A stretch of 64,000 nt of DNA from Naganishia liquefaciens (lineage: Eukaryota > Basidiomycota > Tremellomycetes > Filobasidiales > Filobasidiaceae). The notes under the pieces are model-generated. The model saw only the letters and a list, made by a program, of their open reading frames with translations. It was not told the origin of the DNA and did no database searches. The position numbers were made by a program, and so were the translations under genes. The stretch's first letter is position 1; each line of letters begins with the position of its first letter. The stretch spans positions 557,174-621,173 of the forward strand of contig BLZA01000011.1 in NCBI GenBank assembly GCA_013423385.1, given 5' to 3'. This document shows, one piece after another, positions 11,636 through 22,762 of the stretch.

Positions 11636-12840
11636 GGCAGTATTCTTTGTTATGCGGATTCGATTTGAGGCTCAATAGCTTGGTGCGTACATGCGACAAC
11701 GCCTGGCCATGGCGATGGCAAAAGCGGCTCAGGTCACTATTATAGTTGCGAGCAGAGAACATGTTGTGTCACTGTCAAGAGCAAGACGACCAAAGCGATC
11801 AAGACGTCGCTCGATCTTCGAAATCTTCCCGACACTGACATCAAATTGAGTGGACTGGCGAAATTCAAATTGAAAATCGAAATCGAGTCCGTGCACTGCA
11901 TTTAGAGTCCGTCGCGCTATAGCTTCCTCCGCATGCTCCTCAACAGTCGAAAAGCTCTTGATAATCAGATGGCGATGGCTATGGCGATGGATCGCGATGG
12001 ATCGTCTGAAAGGCTGTCTGAAAAGTCTCGAAGGAGACAGAGGTAGTGGCGCTTTAGAGGCCAAAAGTCGATCATTAGCCACTTTACGCATATGGAGACG
12101 ATACCGAACTATGCTGACAATATGTTCAGCCACAACATATTAGATAAATAGGGTGCTGGTGCACGAGTCATTGCAATACCGTCCAAAAATGTGGCACTAT
12201 CAGCGGATAATCAGCTTGCTTGGCTGTCTTATGGGTGTATATCTGATCAAATTCAATCTCTCACTTGGCAGTAAGCAGCCAGTAGCCAGAAAAATTGGCG
12301 AACGAGGGACATTTGAGCCTTGAGCCTGATTTGTCACAACCACGAAATGATCCGCTCCGCCAAAATATACTGCTGGAAGAAGGTGAATGGACAGATAAAG
12401 AGACAATACACGTGTCCCTGGACAAATGCTCCTAGTTGGAATGTAGTGACATATCCCGCCGTATTCCCAGAAATGATTATGATACTTGATACAAAGACGG
12501 TCGATGCGCGAATGGCAAGCGAAACCAAGGCAGAACAGACCGATGCCTATTGAAACCGAATTCTATAACCGTGGGACCGAAACGCGGACCGCCCTGTGGT
12601 GGTGCGTGCTGGTCCTGGACAACCTTGTGGAAAGATTGGTTGTTTGACGAGACATCCCTTGAGGATCTCGTATGCTGATGCTGAGTAAGAGGTCACTGAT
12701 AACCTTTTTTGATGTGATCGACTGCCGATGCGAGCAAGACGATGGTGGGGTGCGATGATGATACAACCTTGATCGGGAGCGAAAGCTGAAGCTGAAGATG
12801 AGACCGAAAGGTATGACTGCTGAAACGTGATCGACCGTTT
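11636..12840. promoter_or_regulatory. ACR3 promoter and importin alpha 3' region
   Basis: A 1.2-kb non-coding stretch between two minus-strand genes; this is a long upstream region for an inducible gene such as ACR3. A small run of GATGGCTATGGCGATG-type repeats lies at about 11968-12003. No gene recognised. Confidence 0.45.
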
Positions 12841-15212
12841 CTACTGCTGGCCAAAGGAGAAACCGCCCTGGGGTGCGGCGACTGAAAGGCTAACATTAGC
12901 GAGAATCAAGGCGAAAAGATGTACAGACATACGATCAGAAGTGAATGCATACTGGCCCGAAGCATCGACAGCGGGTGCGTTGTTGCCCTCGGCTTCCTCC
13001 TCTTCGTCTGTCAACGATTCAGATCAGCGAAATCATGACGGAATAATTCATGGCAGAATACACACCTTCCGGGAAGTACTTGTCCATGATGTAGAAACAC
13101 TTTTTATAGATCTCCAGGTTCTCGTGATGCTGCAAGTTGTGGATGGCGACCATTCCTCCGGCCTCCTCGATGAAGACGGCATACTGGTTGACGGCACCAG
13201 CTCCGGCCATCTCCTTGTCCATCTCGCCAATCTTCAAGATGTTCTCCAAACCGTCCAGAGCGACCTGAAAACACTGATCAGTACATGAACCTTGGCGAGG
13301 TTCACCGGACCTACCTGGATGATCTTGTTGTCCATCGACTTGAGGAGGTCACACAATGGCTTGATGACACCCTGCGATACCATGTACCTGATCTGCGAAG
13401 GCTCGGCCAAAGCACCCGACGTTGCGTTAGAAATTGCCCAGCATGCCTCCTTCTTGGTCTTGAAGTCGGCGTTCTGGAGAATGTTGATAAGGGGAGGAAC
13501 GATATTGCTAAACAGAGGTCAGCGTTGAATTCATGCTGTCCTAAGGCTTTGACTTACGCGTCAATAACGGCCTGGATCTGACGTGGACTACCGGCTGTGA
13601 TGTTGGAGATGGTCCAGCAAGCTTCCTTTCGGATACCCTCCTTGGGCGAAGACAGAAGCGAAAGCAAGGCAGGGAGCGCCCCCGAAGCGATTACGACCTG
13701 GGTCTGCAGGTCATCACCGGTGACAATGTTTCCGACGGATCGCAAAGCAGGGGTCTGAACCGACGTCGAGTTGTGCATCAACAAGTCGACCAAACGCCTG
13801 CATACGCCGCTCTCGATGACGGCCTGAATCTTGTCGTTGGTACCGTCCGACAAGTATGAGATTGCCCAGCATGCATCGATCAAGACTTCATCGTCGAGCG
13901 AGTAGATGAGCTTGGTGAGAACGGTGAGAGCCGGTGAGATGAGCTCCCAGTCGGGCTGCGGGTTCTTGCCTCGGCAGAAGTTGGATAATGTCCAGGTAGC
14001 GTTTCGCAGCATCGAAAGCTTGTGGTTCTCGTTGAGAAGTGCCAGAAGAGGCGGAAGGGCGCCGTTGTGGAGACAGTAGTCACGGTATTTGGGGGAATCA
14101 CCGGCAATGTTTCCGAGTGCCCAAACACTAGCAAAAAATCAGCTTTCGTTTCTTCGTCAAAGCAAGCGGTTGACGTACGCTTGCTCCCGGACATCGGCGT
14201 TGTTGGCGCTCAGCAGCTGAATGAAGTAAGGCACGGCTCCAGCATTGATTACAGTCTGGGTGTGTTCAGAGGTACCCGAGGCAATGTCTGGAAAGGTATG
14301 GTCAAGGCGTGTTCGAGGTGGATCCGGACACTAGAGGACGGTAGTAGACTCACTGGTCAGAGCCCATGCGGCTTCAAATTGCAAGATGGTGTTGGGACTG
14401 CTCAAGAACTCGACGAATCGGTTGATGACGCCGCATTCGATGACCCGATCTATCGGAGGATTCTTCTCCTTGGAGAGAAGCCTTTCAAGCAATGATTAGC
14501 GTCCACTTTCCAAAAATATGCGCGGTGATTGCACTTACTTTCTGAACTTTGTCGTGGCGTCAATCTGAGCTTCCTGGTTGTTGCTGTAGACGGCCTCGAT
14601 CATGTGCGGCAACTGATCCTGAAGACGGTCGGCGGAGGCAGCCTCATCATCGTCGGTGTCTTCGACATCGGATGCATCGGCAACCGTCTGACGACGCTTG
14701 GCAACGGATTCTTCACGCTAGAAGGGAGATGACGGTCAGAGTTGAAAAGGCTGCACGTTGATTGAAAGCTCACCTTTTGCTTTCGCAATTCCACCTGCTG
14801 TTCTTCTCTTCTTCGTCGGAGCTGTATGATTCGAGATAGATGAAGGACGAAGAGGAAACGGAAAGGAGGAAGGGGTCAAAGACAGATTATGCGTCAGCCA
14901 GAGTGCTCGACAATGATCGCCCCGGTTGTGCGCCCAATGTTCCGCCTTTCCCTTTACTCCCACATTTGTAGCCTTTCCCTCCTATACATGTGCTCTTTCT
15001 TTGTGAGTCAGATGTCGAGCATGGTGTTGTCCTCATGCAACACCGTCACCCCGCAACGACATCCTCCTGATCACCGCATCATCCGTTGCTCCATTCCCCA
15101 AAACATCCAGCACTGTCTGCCGTCAGCATGGAGCAATACTCACATCAGCAGCGTTGAATTGCGACTTTGACTTGTAGTTTGCCCTTCGAAGTTCCAGGTT
15201 TCGGTCCGCCAT
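12841..15212 (-). CDS. SRP1: Importin subunit alpha (karyopherin alpha)
   Basis: Adaptor that binds classical nuclear localisation signals and importin beta. The N-terminal importin-beta-binding region is visible as [19 protein letters not shown], then [19 protein letters not shown]. Armadillo repeats follow without gaps: [86 protein letters not shown] and [14 protein letters not shown]; the W-x-x-x-N pairs that bind NLS peptides are intact. The C-terminus is acidic ([10 protein letters not shown]) and ends [11 protein letters not shown]-stop after a small last exon. My spliced reading is about 535 residues, normal for the family, with ten or so introns. The first intron follows FNAAD. Head to head with the PI synthase gene, 523 bp apart. 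Confidence 0.95.
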
Positions 15213-15735
15213 GGTGATGATGAGATGATCGGGGAGTGGTTGAAAAGAGTGTTGGTGCGCGGGTACAGACCAAAGTGTGTGCACAAGAGGTATTCCAGCG
15301 GGGATGATTCACCAGCCGTCGTATGCCGATCGAAAAGTGTCCTCGGGGAATACACGGAGAGCGAGGATAAAAAGCTTTGCAAGAATATCAAAGCATATTC
15401 TACGGGTCTCAGACGACATCAGCGACAACATCCCCCCTGCCGTGCGAGCGAGCAAGCAAGCGATGGCCTGGCCGAGGCGCGCGATCGAGCGAGCAAGCGC
15501 AGGAGGGAAAAAGTCTCACGGGAGAGCGACAGGCGGGGGAGGGGTGCTGCTTAGGTAAGCGAGTCGGTCGCCGCTGAGTGATGGCCGCTGACGACAGGGC
15601 GCGGGTGCATTTATTATTCATGGCTGCCGCTCGCAGATGCGGATGCGGATACGGATGCAGGCGAGATTCGTAGTCAGCTCGGCCAGCTGCTGCAGCAGGC
15701 CGGTGGGGGAGCGGTCTCAAAGCAAAAGAGATAAC
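15213..15735. promoter_or_regulatory. Bidirectional region importin alpha / PI synthase
   Basis: A 523-bp stretch between two divergent start codons, GC-rich, with repeated GAGCGAGCAAGC-like motifs near 15449-15496 and a GATGCGGATGCGGAT run near 15634-15658. Both promoters must lie here. Confidence 0.5.
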
Positions 15736-17473
15736 ATGGCACGGCGCTCGTCTGGTTGGGGCACAGATATTAGCGATATCATCACCATGAGCGCAAGATC
15801 GCCGACGCCGGACGATACTTTGGTCATGCCAGGGGAGAGACCGGACAACCTGATGCGCGCGCGGACACCAAGCCGACAGAGGGCCGAGGAGGTCTACGAC
15901 CCAAAGTAGTGAGTGTCGTGCGCTTTCTTGGAAGATGGGGGGGGGGGGGAACAAGGACAGGGTGTTGGAGGTCAGATGCCGAGAGGGTTCGTGAGATGAA
16001 ACGGGGCGTCGCTGGAACCAATGCCAAAAAAAAGGTCGAAATGCTCCAGCGCAATGGGAGTCTGCTCGTGTGACAGAAAAGTTGTCTGTCACAACATCGG
16101 ACTATGTTTCCAGAGCTCTCGCATGCTGTGCGTCAAGGTGTATATAAGAAGACATGGCGGCGTAGTGGAGACATGCATGCAGGCAAACTTCCAAGATATA
16201 CGTACTAAATCGGGTTTTTGCATTTTGTTTCCACAAATAGCGCTGTGGACTTGGCGTGAGTTCTTCTTGGGCAAAATCTATCAGCTGGCCTTGCTGACAT
16301 CGGCTTCGGTTCACAGAACAACAGGAACGTATGTATCAGACACAAAAGAGAGGCGACATACAGTCTGACCGTTACCATTCGCCCATGTAGAAAAGAGAAC
16401 GTCTACCTCTTCGTGTGTGTCTCGAGTCGTCCGGAATCCAGAACCTTATACTCCGCCCCTTAGGTACCCAATCTCATCGGCTACTCACGAATCGTCCTCG
16501 CGGCATTCGCATTATGGTATATGCCATATCATCCGAAAGCCTGCACCCTGCTGTACGGTGTCTCGTGCCTCTTGGATGCAGTCGATGGACAGGCCGCGCG
16601 TGCGCTTGGACAGACGAGTAAATTCGGAGCCGTGTTGGATATGGTCACGGACAGGTGTCTTCAGCGTGCCCGCTCGCGGAAGATTGTGCTGATCCGTTTG
16701 GCTGTATCAGGTGCACGACAGCTGGACTGCTCTGTTTCCTCTCTTCCGCATATCCGACCTACGCCCTCCTCTTTCAATTCCTGATCGCGCTCGACTTTGC
16801 CAGTCATTACATCCACATGTATGCGTAAGTATTTCCTGGTCGGCCCTGTTTTCCGCTGTCCGGTGTTGATTCGCCCTTTCCAGCTCATTGTTGACCGGCT
16901 CATCGAGTCACAAGGCCGTCACCAGCGATGTCAGTCGCATTTTGTGGTATTACTACAACGATAGCGTGAGTGCTTCTGCCGCAAGATCGGACCAGTAGCG
17001 GCTCTCTGATGCTCTGCCTCTCCAGCGAACGCTCTTCTTCTTCTGCTTCTGCAACGAGCTCTTCTACGTCTGCCTCTACCTGAACGCATTCTACATTACG
17101 CCCCTCATCTCGCCCGACCTTCCCATTTCGGCCCTCATCCTGCGCGGCATGTCCGTCGCTTCGTCGCCAGAGACCGCGTGGAAGATTGCGACATACTTCC
17201 CCAAGATCAGCAACGCGCTCGTCTGGTTTTTGCGGCAGTTGACTTGGCCCCAGCTGTTGGCGATCTTGACTGGCCCCGTCTGCTTTGGCAAGAATGTGAT
17301 CAACTGCGTTCAATTCTGGAAGGCGAGCAAGATCGTAAGTGGCCTGGCTTGTCGGACAAAGGCGACTACTGAATTTCAGGCGGTGCTAGCTTGTGGGAGT
17401 GGATTTGGCTGAGAGGGAAGCTGCGCGAATCGTGCAACGACAAAAGGCGGCTGGAGTCGGCAAGGCCAACTAG
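15736..17473 (+). CDS. PIS1: CDP-diacylglycerol--inositol 3-phosphatidyltransferase (PI synthase)
   Basis: Makes phosphatidylinositol from CDP-diacylglycerol and myo-inositol in the ER membrane. The signature of CDP-alcohol phosphotransferases is complete: DAVDGQAARALGQTSKFGAV followed by LDMVTD fits D-x2-D-G-x2-A-R-x8-G-x3-D-x3-D. Flanking family blocks are VPNLIGYSRIVLAAFALWYM, TTAGLLCFLSSAYP, LDFASHYIHMYASLLTG and FNELFY-like CNELFYVCLYLNAFYI. The start MARRSSGWGTDISD begins a non-conserved hydrophilic leader of about 57 residues. To reach the conserved KENVYLFVPN block the message must use a 485-nt first intron (15906-16390, GTAGTG donor) and a 22-nt micro-exon (16391-16412), then a 51-nt intron. 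The donor lies one base before an in-frame TAG that would otherwise end the protein. The C-terminus reads ...AAGVGKAN-stop. Confidence 0.93.
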
Positions 17474-18342
17474 ATGGAGAATGGAATACTTTGGAGCTGA
17501 AGGAGCCGACAGTGCTTCACGTGATGAGGGATCACCGCACCTTGGACTTTGGGTAATCGCATGATCTGCCAGCGTCGCAGCTTCTGTGTTGACATGCAAT
17601 ATAATGTTGACATGCAATATAATTACAAAAGTACAGCATGGGTTTTCAATGTTGATCAGCCAGAATGATATCGGCGATCGTTGTCCGTCTTGCCAGATTG
17701 AGAGGCCCGGACACCTTGTCGATACCTTGCTCGTCTCCTGCAAAACGAGCAAAGTGACGGTTCTACGTTTTCCGCAAGGCTTGATAACGTTGAGGTTGGG
17801 CGTGTTTTTGAGATCGAGAACGGCCGCTCGAGGATGCCTATGCCATAGCGTCATAGATTGTACGTTTCCCTCAAAGGTAAAGAAAGCCTCGCCTCCTCAG
17901 ACTTTCTAGTTCGCTCCTGACGCGGATACCTTTTGGGCAGGCAGCTCGCCCGCGCGTGACCATCTTAGCGTTGTCAATGAACGGGGACCGGCAGATCGCC
18001 CATAACCTTTGAAGTCTAGTCTCGAATGGGCAGGAACCAAGACCAAATGTGAGGGTGATCGTCAGGCGATTCACTGAGATTCCGGAACCATGAAGCAGAA
18101 CCTCCAGGCGCGAGAAAAGGCCAGTTCAGCGGAAAGGGGGTTTATCGGACCAAGACTCCGAAACACGATGCGTCATTGGCTCAGTGACGGGCTTGTCGCA
18201 TTGCGAGAGAGGCAATGGCAGCGCCGGGCAGGCATTCTGAGCTGGCATATCATATACAGCATACTTGCAATTGGAAAAGCCGATTTCGTTTGTTGTTCCA
18301 GTTGCAGATCATTTCAACGCTTTGCGCCTAGTGTTCCTCCAT
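17474..18342. other. Convergent region PIS1 / Nudix gene
   Basis: About 870 bp between two stop codons. It contains a perfect tandem duplication (listed separately). A minus-strand open frame beginning MTLWHRHPRAAVLDLKNTPN (about 17854 downward) looks protein-like over some 40 residues but I could not connect it to a gene or family. Confidence 0.4.
17588..17623. repeat. Perfect 18-bp tandem duplication
   Basis: The unit GTTGACATGCAATATAAT occurs twice head to tail with no mismatch, in the A/T-rich spacer downstream of PIS1. Its freshness suggests recent slippage or a target-site-like event. Confidence 0.95.
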
Positions 18343-19913
18343 CTATTTCAAAAGCGGCATCGCAACGTATTCCGCAAGGTTTCGATGGCACCTGGTCGTA
18401 ATCTCGATAAAGTTTGGCTCGCTTTCAGCGGAAACAAAGCCGTGCCGGACCAGAAAGTCAACAATAATGAGGCCGCAGTTGGGCTTGAAGGCGGTCGGGT
18501 CCTTGTGCAAGATCGATATGACCTCTTGAACGGACATGAGCTGCAGCACAAACGAGAAGTCAATAGAAATCTTTTGCGGGAGATCGGGACTCGCCTTGAA
18601 GGACTCGACTTCGTCGTCCAAAGGGGCAAGTTTGCTGTAATCCGAGGAGGCTGAGTGGGGGAGCCGAAGGTCATAGATGTACCTGGCGGCAGAACGATCA
18701 GAGTGGACAACGGAGAGCCCAGCAGAAGGGCACCTACTCAATCTCTGTGGACAAACAATGGACGTTGCACGTCAGTAAAGACATCCGGCACGACTGCACA
18801 AACGTACCAGGTTGCAGCCATCCCTTTTCGGTGACGTAAAAGTAAGTGGTCACGCCTGCTGGCCTGACAAAAAAGGGGAATTCAGTCTTTCCCTCGTTGA
18901 AGAAAGCAGGAACCTCACTTGGCGCGTTGCCGCACCAATTGCTCTGGCAATGACGCTTCCTCGTGGCATTCCTTGACGAGGCATTCGAACGGAGTCATTC
19001 CAGAGGGTATGCCGCCGGCCACGGACTGTAGAGGGGCTTGAGCAATGGCTGATTGGCAGAGAGAGCCTGCTCACATTGTCCAGCTTGCCAGGCCAACTTT
19101 TTTTCAAGGCTCAGCATGGTCCGGGTAGCTGCCACCGCTGGACTCACGTTGCCTTGGTCGCAGATCGCCTGGGCACCCAGATTTTCATGTTCTCTCCTTC
19201 GCCTTCATAGGCTGTTTGTGGCGAGGTGAGCACCGTGAATACATTCCTCCTCCGTCTCACTTACCAGTCATGTGAACGCCATACGTAGCGAGACCGAACA
19301 CGGCGCAGGCGGCGCGCTCTAGGCTGAAGACGTGATTTCTACGAGAGCAGCGATCAGCAATGGCTGACGCCGTGAGAGAAGGTGGCCCACCTGCCCGCCT
19401 TGCTAGCCGTCGTTGCCTTGCCATCCGAAAAGTACGACGATTTGAGGTCTCCATAGACGGCGTAGAGCTCGCCCCTCCAACCTATGTTCAAAGAGTCAGT
19501 CTCGAGAAACGGGTCGGCCGGATACACTTGCCATCCAGGCACTCTGCAAAGTACCCGCTATCCTTCATGTACTTGGACAGTCGAGCCATCTCCCTATCCA
19601 TGCCATCCATTCCATCTTGCAATACCCAGTCAGCGAAATGCACGCAGTCCAATTCCACCACGAGGCTGTGTCGCTCGCCCAACTCTTCAGCCGGCCAGTG
19701 ATTAAGCAGGAGGTCCGCAACTTGCGGTCGAAACCAGCCGATGGGGATTACGTTGCCTCGGTCATGGTCTTGCCGCGTCAGGTGGAACGGGTACAGGTCT
19801 TCGTGGTCCTCGGACCAGGTTTTGGGATGCGAGGTCGCTTCGGCATGGGCAAAGGGACCGGGCGCGTTGTCGGCAGCGGTGACGACAGCGAGGAGGGAGG
19901 GTTGAGAGGGCAT
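18343..19913 (-). CDS. Nudix hydrolase of the YJR142W/DUF4743 family
   Basis: Two-part protein found across fungi and plants: an N-terminal DUF4743-type region and a C-terminal Nudix domain; yeast YJR142W hydrolyses oxidised thiamine diphosphate analogues, so a thiamine-damage clean-up role is inferred. From MPSQPSLLAVVTAADNAPGP the reading continues with VIPIGWFRPQVADLL, VVELDCVHFADWVLQDGM, WRGELYAVYGDL, LERAACAVFGLATYGVHMT, KIWVPRRSATKATWPGKLDN, then the Nudix box VAGGIPSGMTPFECLVKECH-EEASLPEQLV (K-E-x-x-E-E-A catalytic core) and YIYDLRLP. The C-terminus is NLAEYVAMPLLK-stop. The upstream in-frame GTG at 19952 is not a start; the first ATG is at 19913. Seven or so introns. Confidence 0.85.
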
Positions 19914-20870
19914 GGTGCTATCGAGATGGCTGGTTGTAGTCTTGGTAGACACCTGGCGTCCTCAGTCTGGCGATATAGCTCTAGCATCGTTGGCAGTGCT
20001 GCGTGAAGCTGGTATGACGAATCGCGTCGATTGCAGACTCAGCGGTGTCTGTCTGTGCAACCTTTGGACAGCAAAAGGAGCGCTCATACTGGCTCTTGCC
20101 GCGATTCGAACTTGCACTTGGTGAATTCAAAGTGCGCTTGCAAAAAGCAGTTGCCGAGGCATCCCGAGGTTTCCCAGACGGGTGCTGGTGCGATGGGTAT
20201 AGTGGCGACGAGACATGGCAAAAAGGGCAAGAAGATAGTCGAGGTGTCCCCGAAGGGACTCCTGCGACCGATGACCAAGTATTCAGGACGTGAACCCCCC
20301 GAAGAGAGCACAATCGCAAGTTCCCTCCTGAGGACCATGCGTCGCCGTGCAATGGGAGGGACCTCACGACGTGGCCAGGCAAATTGAAGGCCCGAAAACC
20401 ACCGTTCAAGGTAAGTATGAAGGAAAAGCAAAAACAGGTAATTATATCCTTTTACCAGCGGCAGCCTGTTTCCAAATAAGTCGCACTTTTCGAGCCTGCC
20501 TAGCTGTACAGGTAAACCTGTTTGAAACCCAGCTGCTCACGAATTACATCTGTGTCCACGACCTATTCCGATGGACTTGTTCAGCCTCTCTAATTCACTG
20601 AAGTTTCCGTCTCCACGTTGTTGAGCCTGTCTATATGCAGGTTGTTCTTGCTTTTCGATCATATACTCAGCCGTTTCGAATGTCGCATCTGCTGCGCGTT
20701 GAGCGCCATCGGTCCACTGCAAATCCTGCTCGCCTGCGAACGGCGATCGCCGTATCTCACACACTTTGTGAGAGTCCTTCCTACCAACTCACTGATACCT
20801 CCTCAGACATTCTATCTAGGTCCCCTTGTTGTACCATCTAGGTTGGTGATTCGACTCTGAGCTAGGTTCG
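19914..20870. other. Non-coding region upstream of the Nudix gene
   Basis: Nearly 1 kb holding the Nudix promoter and, beyond about 20.4 kb, A/T-richer sequence with no gene. It leads into the first dispersed-repeat copy. Confidence 0.4.
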
Positions 20871-21345
20871 TTGTTACTTTTTTGCTGTAATCAAGTAGCT
20901 TGTCTGCTTGGACTTGTGTTCGATCCCCGACTGTCTTGGAGTCTAGCTAGCGTGGTACAGCTCGAACGCGCTTCTCCTATCTTTGTATTCTACGATGACC
21001 ATAGCTATATCCTATGTACCTATTCTTCACTGCGACAAGTTGAATTCATACAATCCGAAGCGAAAGATATAATTTCTGTCTTTATGCGGATTCGCTTTCA
21101 ATAAGTAGTATAAGGATCTGTCTATGTAAGGAGAGCCAACATTACACCAATTCATAGCCTCATTTGTCTATGAAATCAAGCGTTATCCCACCCAATCCGT
21201 GACAAGAGTCAACCTCCCCCCTTTTTTAATTGGTCACGAAGCGAATTCTATTTGACTGGACTCACCAGAGCCTCATCCTGTGGTTGGTCGCACGATTCCA
21301 TGGTGCTATTTACTATAACGCTATATAGGTCTCGAGAACGATCGC
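20871..21345. repeat. Dispersed repeat, copy A (unclassified)
   Basis: Collinear with copy B 770 bp downstream. Shared blocks include CTACTTGGACTTGTG-like sequence (about 20905-20925 versus 21678-21700), CTCGAACGCGCTT (about 20960), CGATGA and TGTACCTAT (about 20990-21025), and, some 300 bp later, GACAAGAGTC and TTGACTGGACTCACC-AGAGCC (about 21200-21280). No intact coding region, no clear terminal repeats; class unknown. Confidence 0.65.
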
Positions 21346-21637
21346 CCATCGTGTACATAACCTTTGAATCGGATGCATTTCGACGCGTCTTACGGCATTC
21401 GCCAACTCGGCTACTTGGAACAGGTTGACCTTCGACGAGGCCTTGTACCTCCACGCGTTGCACCAAGTCGCAAAGCTGGACGGATAAAAGGCCAGGTCGA
21501 ACAGGGCAAGTCGAGGGGACCCGGCTCAGTAGGTGCGGTGGGTATTGCAGGCGCCTTGCTTATCGCCTTGCTAATGACCCCCTCAGATAAGTTATTCTCC
21601 TTGTTCAGGTCGTACAAATAGGTTGCTACTTGGATTC

Positions 21638-22105
21638 TTAGTGGTGTTACCCTGTGTCTCTTTTTGTTGAAACCAAGTAGCCCGCCTACTTGGACTTGTG
21701 ACAGCAACGCGGATGTCCTGACCTTGGCTACCGTCTCGAGCGCGCTTATACTCGGTTCATATACGATGATCCTTTGTACCTATGCTTAGTCCCAAGTGAC
21801 ATAGGCTATGTCATGGACATAGCGTATGTTCCCCGGATCTCAAGATGACCATGCAAGGGCAACAAGCTATGTCCTCCGCATGGATGGCCCTGGGAGATTC
21901 GCCACTCTCACACAAGGGGAATCGTCTAAGGAGACCTCGAGTTGTCCTACATTTTGTCACGTGTCTATTGAATCACACTTGATCTCACCTACCCGTGGCA
22001 AGAGTTTTCCCATATCGCGACCAAGACGACACCAAAGCATAAACCCCTTTGACTGGCTCCACTCGAGCCTATTACTGTAGCCAGTCCCATCGGATTCGTA
22101 TAGGA
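21638..22105. repeat. Dispersed repeat, copy B (unclassified)
   Basis: A diverged direct copy of A in the same orientation. Blocks in the same order: GCCTACTTGGACTTGTG, GTCTCGAGCGCGCTTATACT, ACGATGATCC with TGTACCTATG, then GGCAAGAGTTTTCCCAT and TTTGACTGGCTCCACTCGAG. The distance between the first and second block groups (about 320 bp) agrees with copy A. Confidence 0.65.
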
Positions 22106-22209
22106 GGAGAGCATGGTTCCATCCATTGTTTCATCTGTTGTATCGGCTATGGGTTTCATGCAATGTTCTTGTATCTATTGTTGGTTTTGTGTTGTAGATG
22201 ACTCGCTAA

Positions 22210-22298
22210 GCCTGGTTGGTCTAGTAGCTATGATCCCCGCTTTGGGTTCCACTCAAATCGTATGCGGGGGGTCCTGGGTTCAAATCCCAGACCGGGCC
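22210..22298 (+). tRNA. tRNA-Pro (anticodon TGG) with intron
   Basis: Acceptor stem GCCTGGT pairs with ACCGGGC (one G-U pair), discriminator C. D-arm GTCTAGTAGCTATGAT, anticodon stem CCCGC/GCGGG, loop TTTGGGT with anticodon TGG, T-arm CCTGGGTTCAAATCCCAG. A 16-nt intron sits one base after the anticodon. A T4 tract lies about 8 nt downstream as Pol III terminator. The mature sequence is identical to the gene at 57656-57744; only the intron differs, at two bases. Confidence 0.95.
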
Positions 22299-22762
22299 TG
22301 ATGATGTTTTGGCCGCGAGCGGGGGGGGGAAAGGACTTTTTGCCGTTGGTGACAGCTTTTCCCCCGGTTCTGCCTCATACTCTCTCTGTGAGATCCGCCG
22401 ACCAATCACCCTATCTCTAAGGGACGCTGCTGGCCCGAATCGCTTGATATCGTTTTGTGCATCTTTGATACGTCAAACTGGCATTGGTCGCCTGTCACGC
22501 TGACGACCGCTCTACAGCAGGCAGCCGACGTCTTGCTACTTTCCGAATCACCTCGGATGATGAGCGATGATCGTTGCTCGACCCGGGGAAGCAGCGTTCC
22601 GGCCCAGATCCCGTCGTGTGAGCGTACTATAGCTATTCGCTTTCTTCACTTCGTCACCTGCCCAGCGCCTGCAATCTGAAACGCCAACATTTTCACCAGG
22701 GGAAGCCGGAAGCAAAAGACTATCGATCGAATGCAGTCGATGTCTCAGCTTGCTCCTGTGCA
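22299..22762. other. Region between tRNA-Pro and the LARP7-like gene
   Basis: Contains a G-run (22319-22329), no coding signal that I recognise, and the promoter of the following gene. Confidence 0.4.

Noticed and set aside
11729-12133. 134-codon minus-strand open frame upstream of ACR3
   Set aside because: Composition is low-complexity (Arg/Ser/Leu) and no family resemblance; read as promoter sequence.
19914-19952. N-terminal extension of the Nudix protein starting at 19952
   Set aside because: The codon there is GTG; the first ATG in frame is at 19913 and no upstream exon is needed.
20400-22110. Possible LTR retroelement origin of repeats A and B
   Set aside because: No polyprotein, primer-binding site, or matching long terminal repeats with clear ends were seen; left unclassified.
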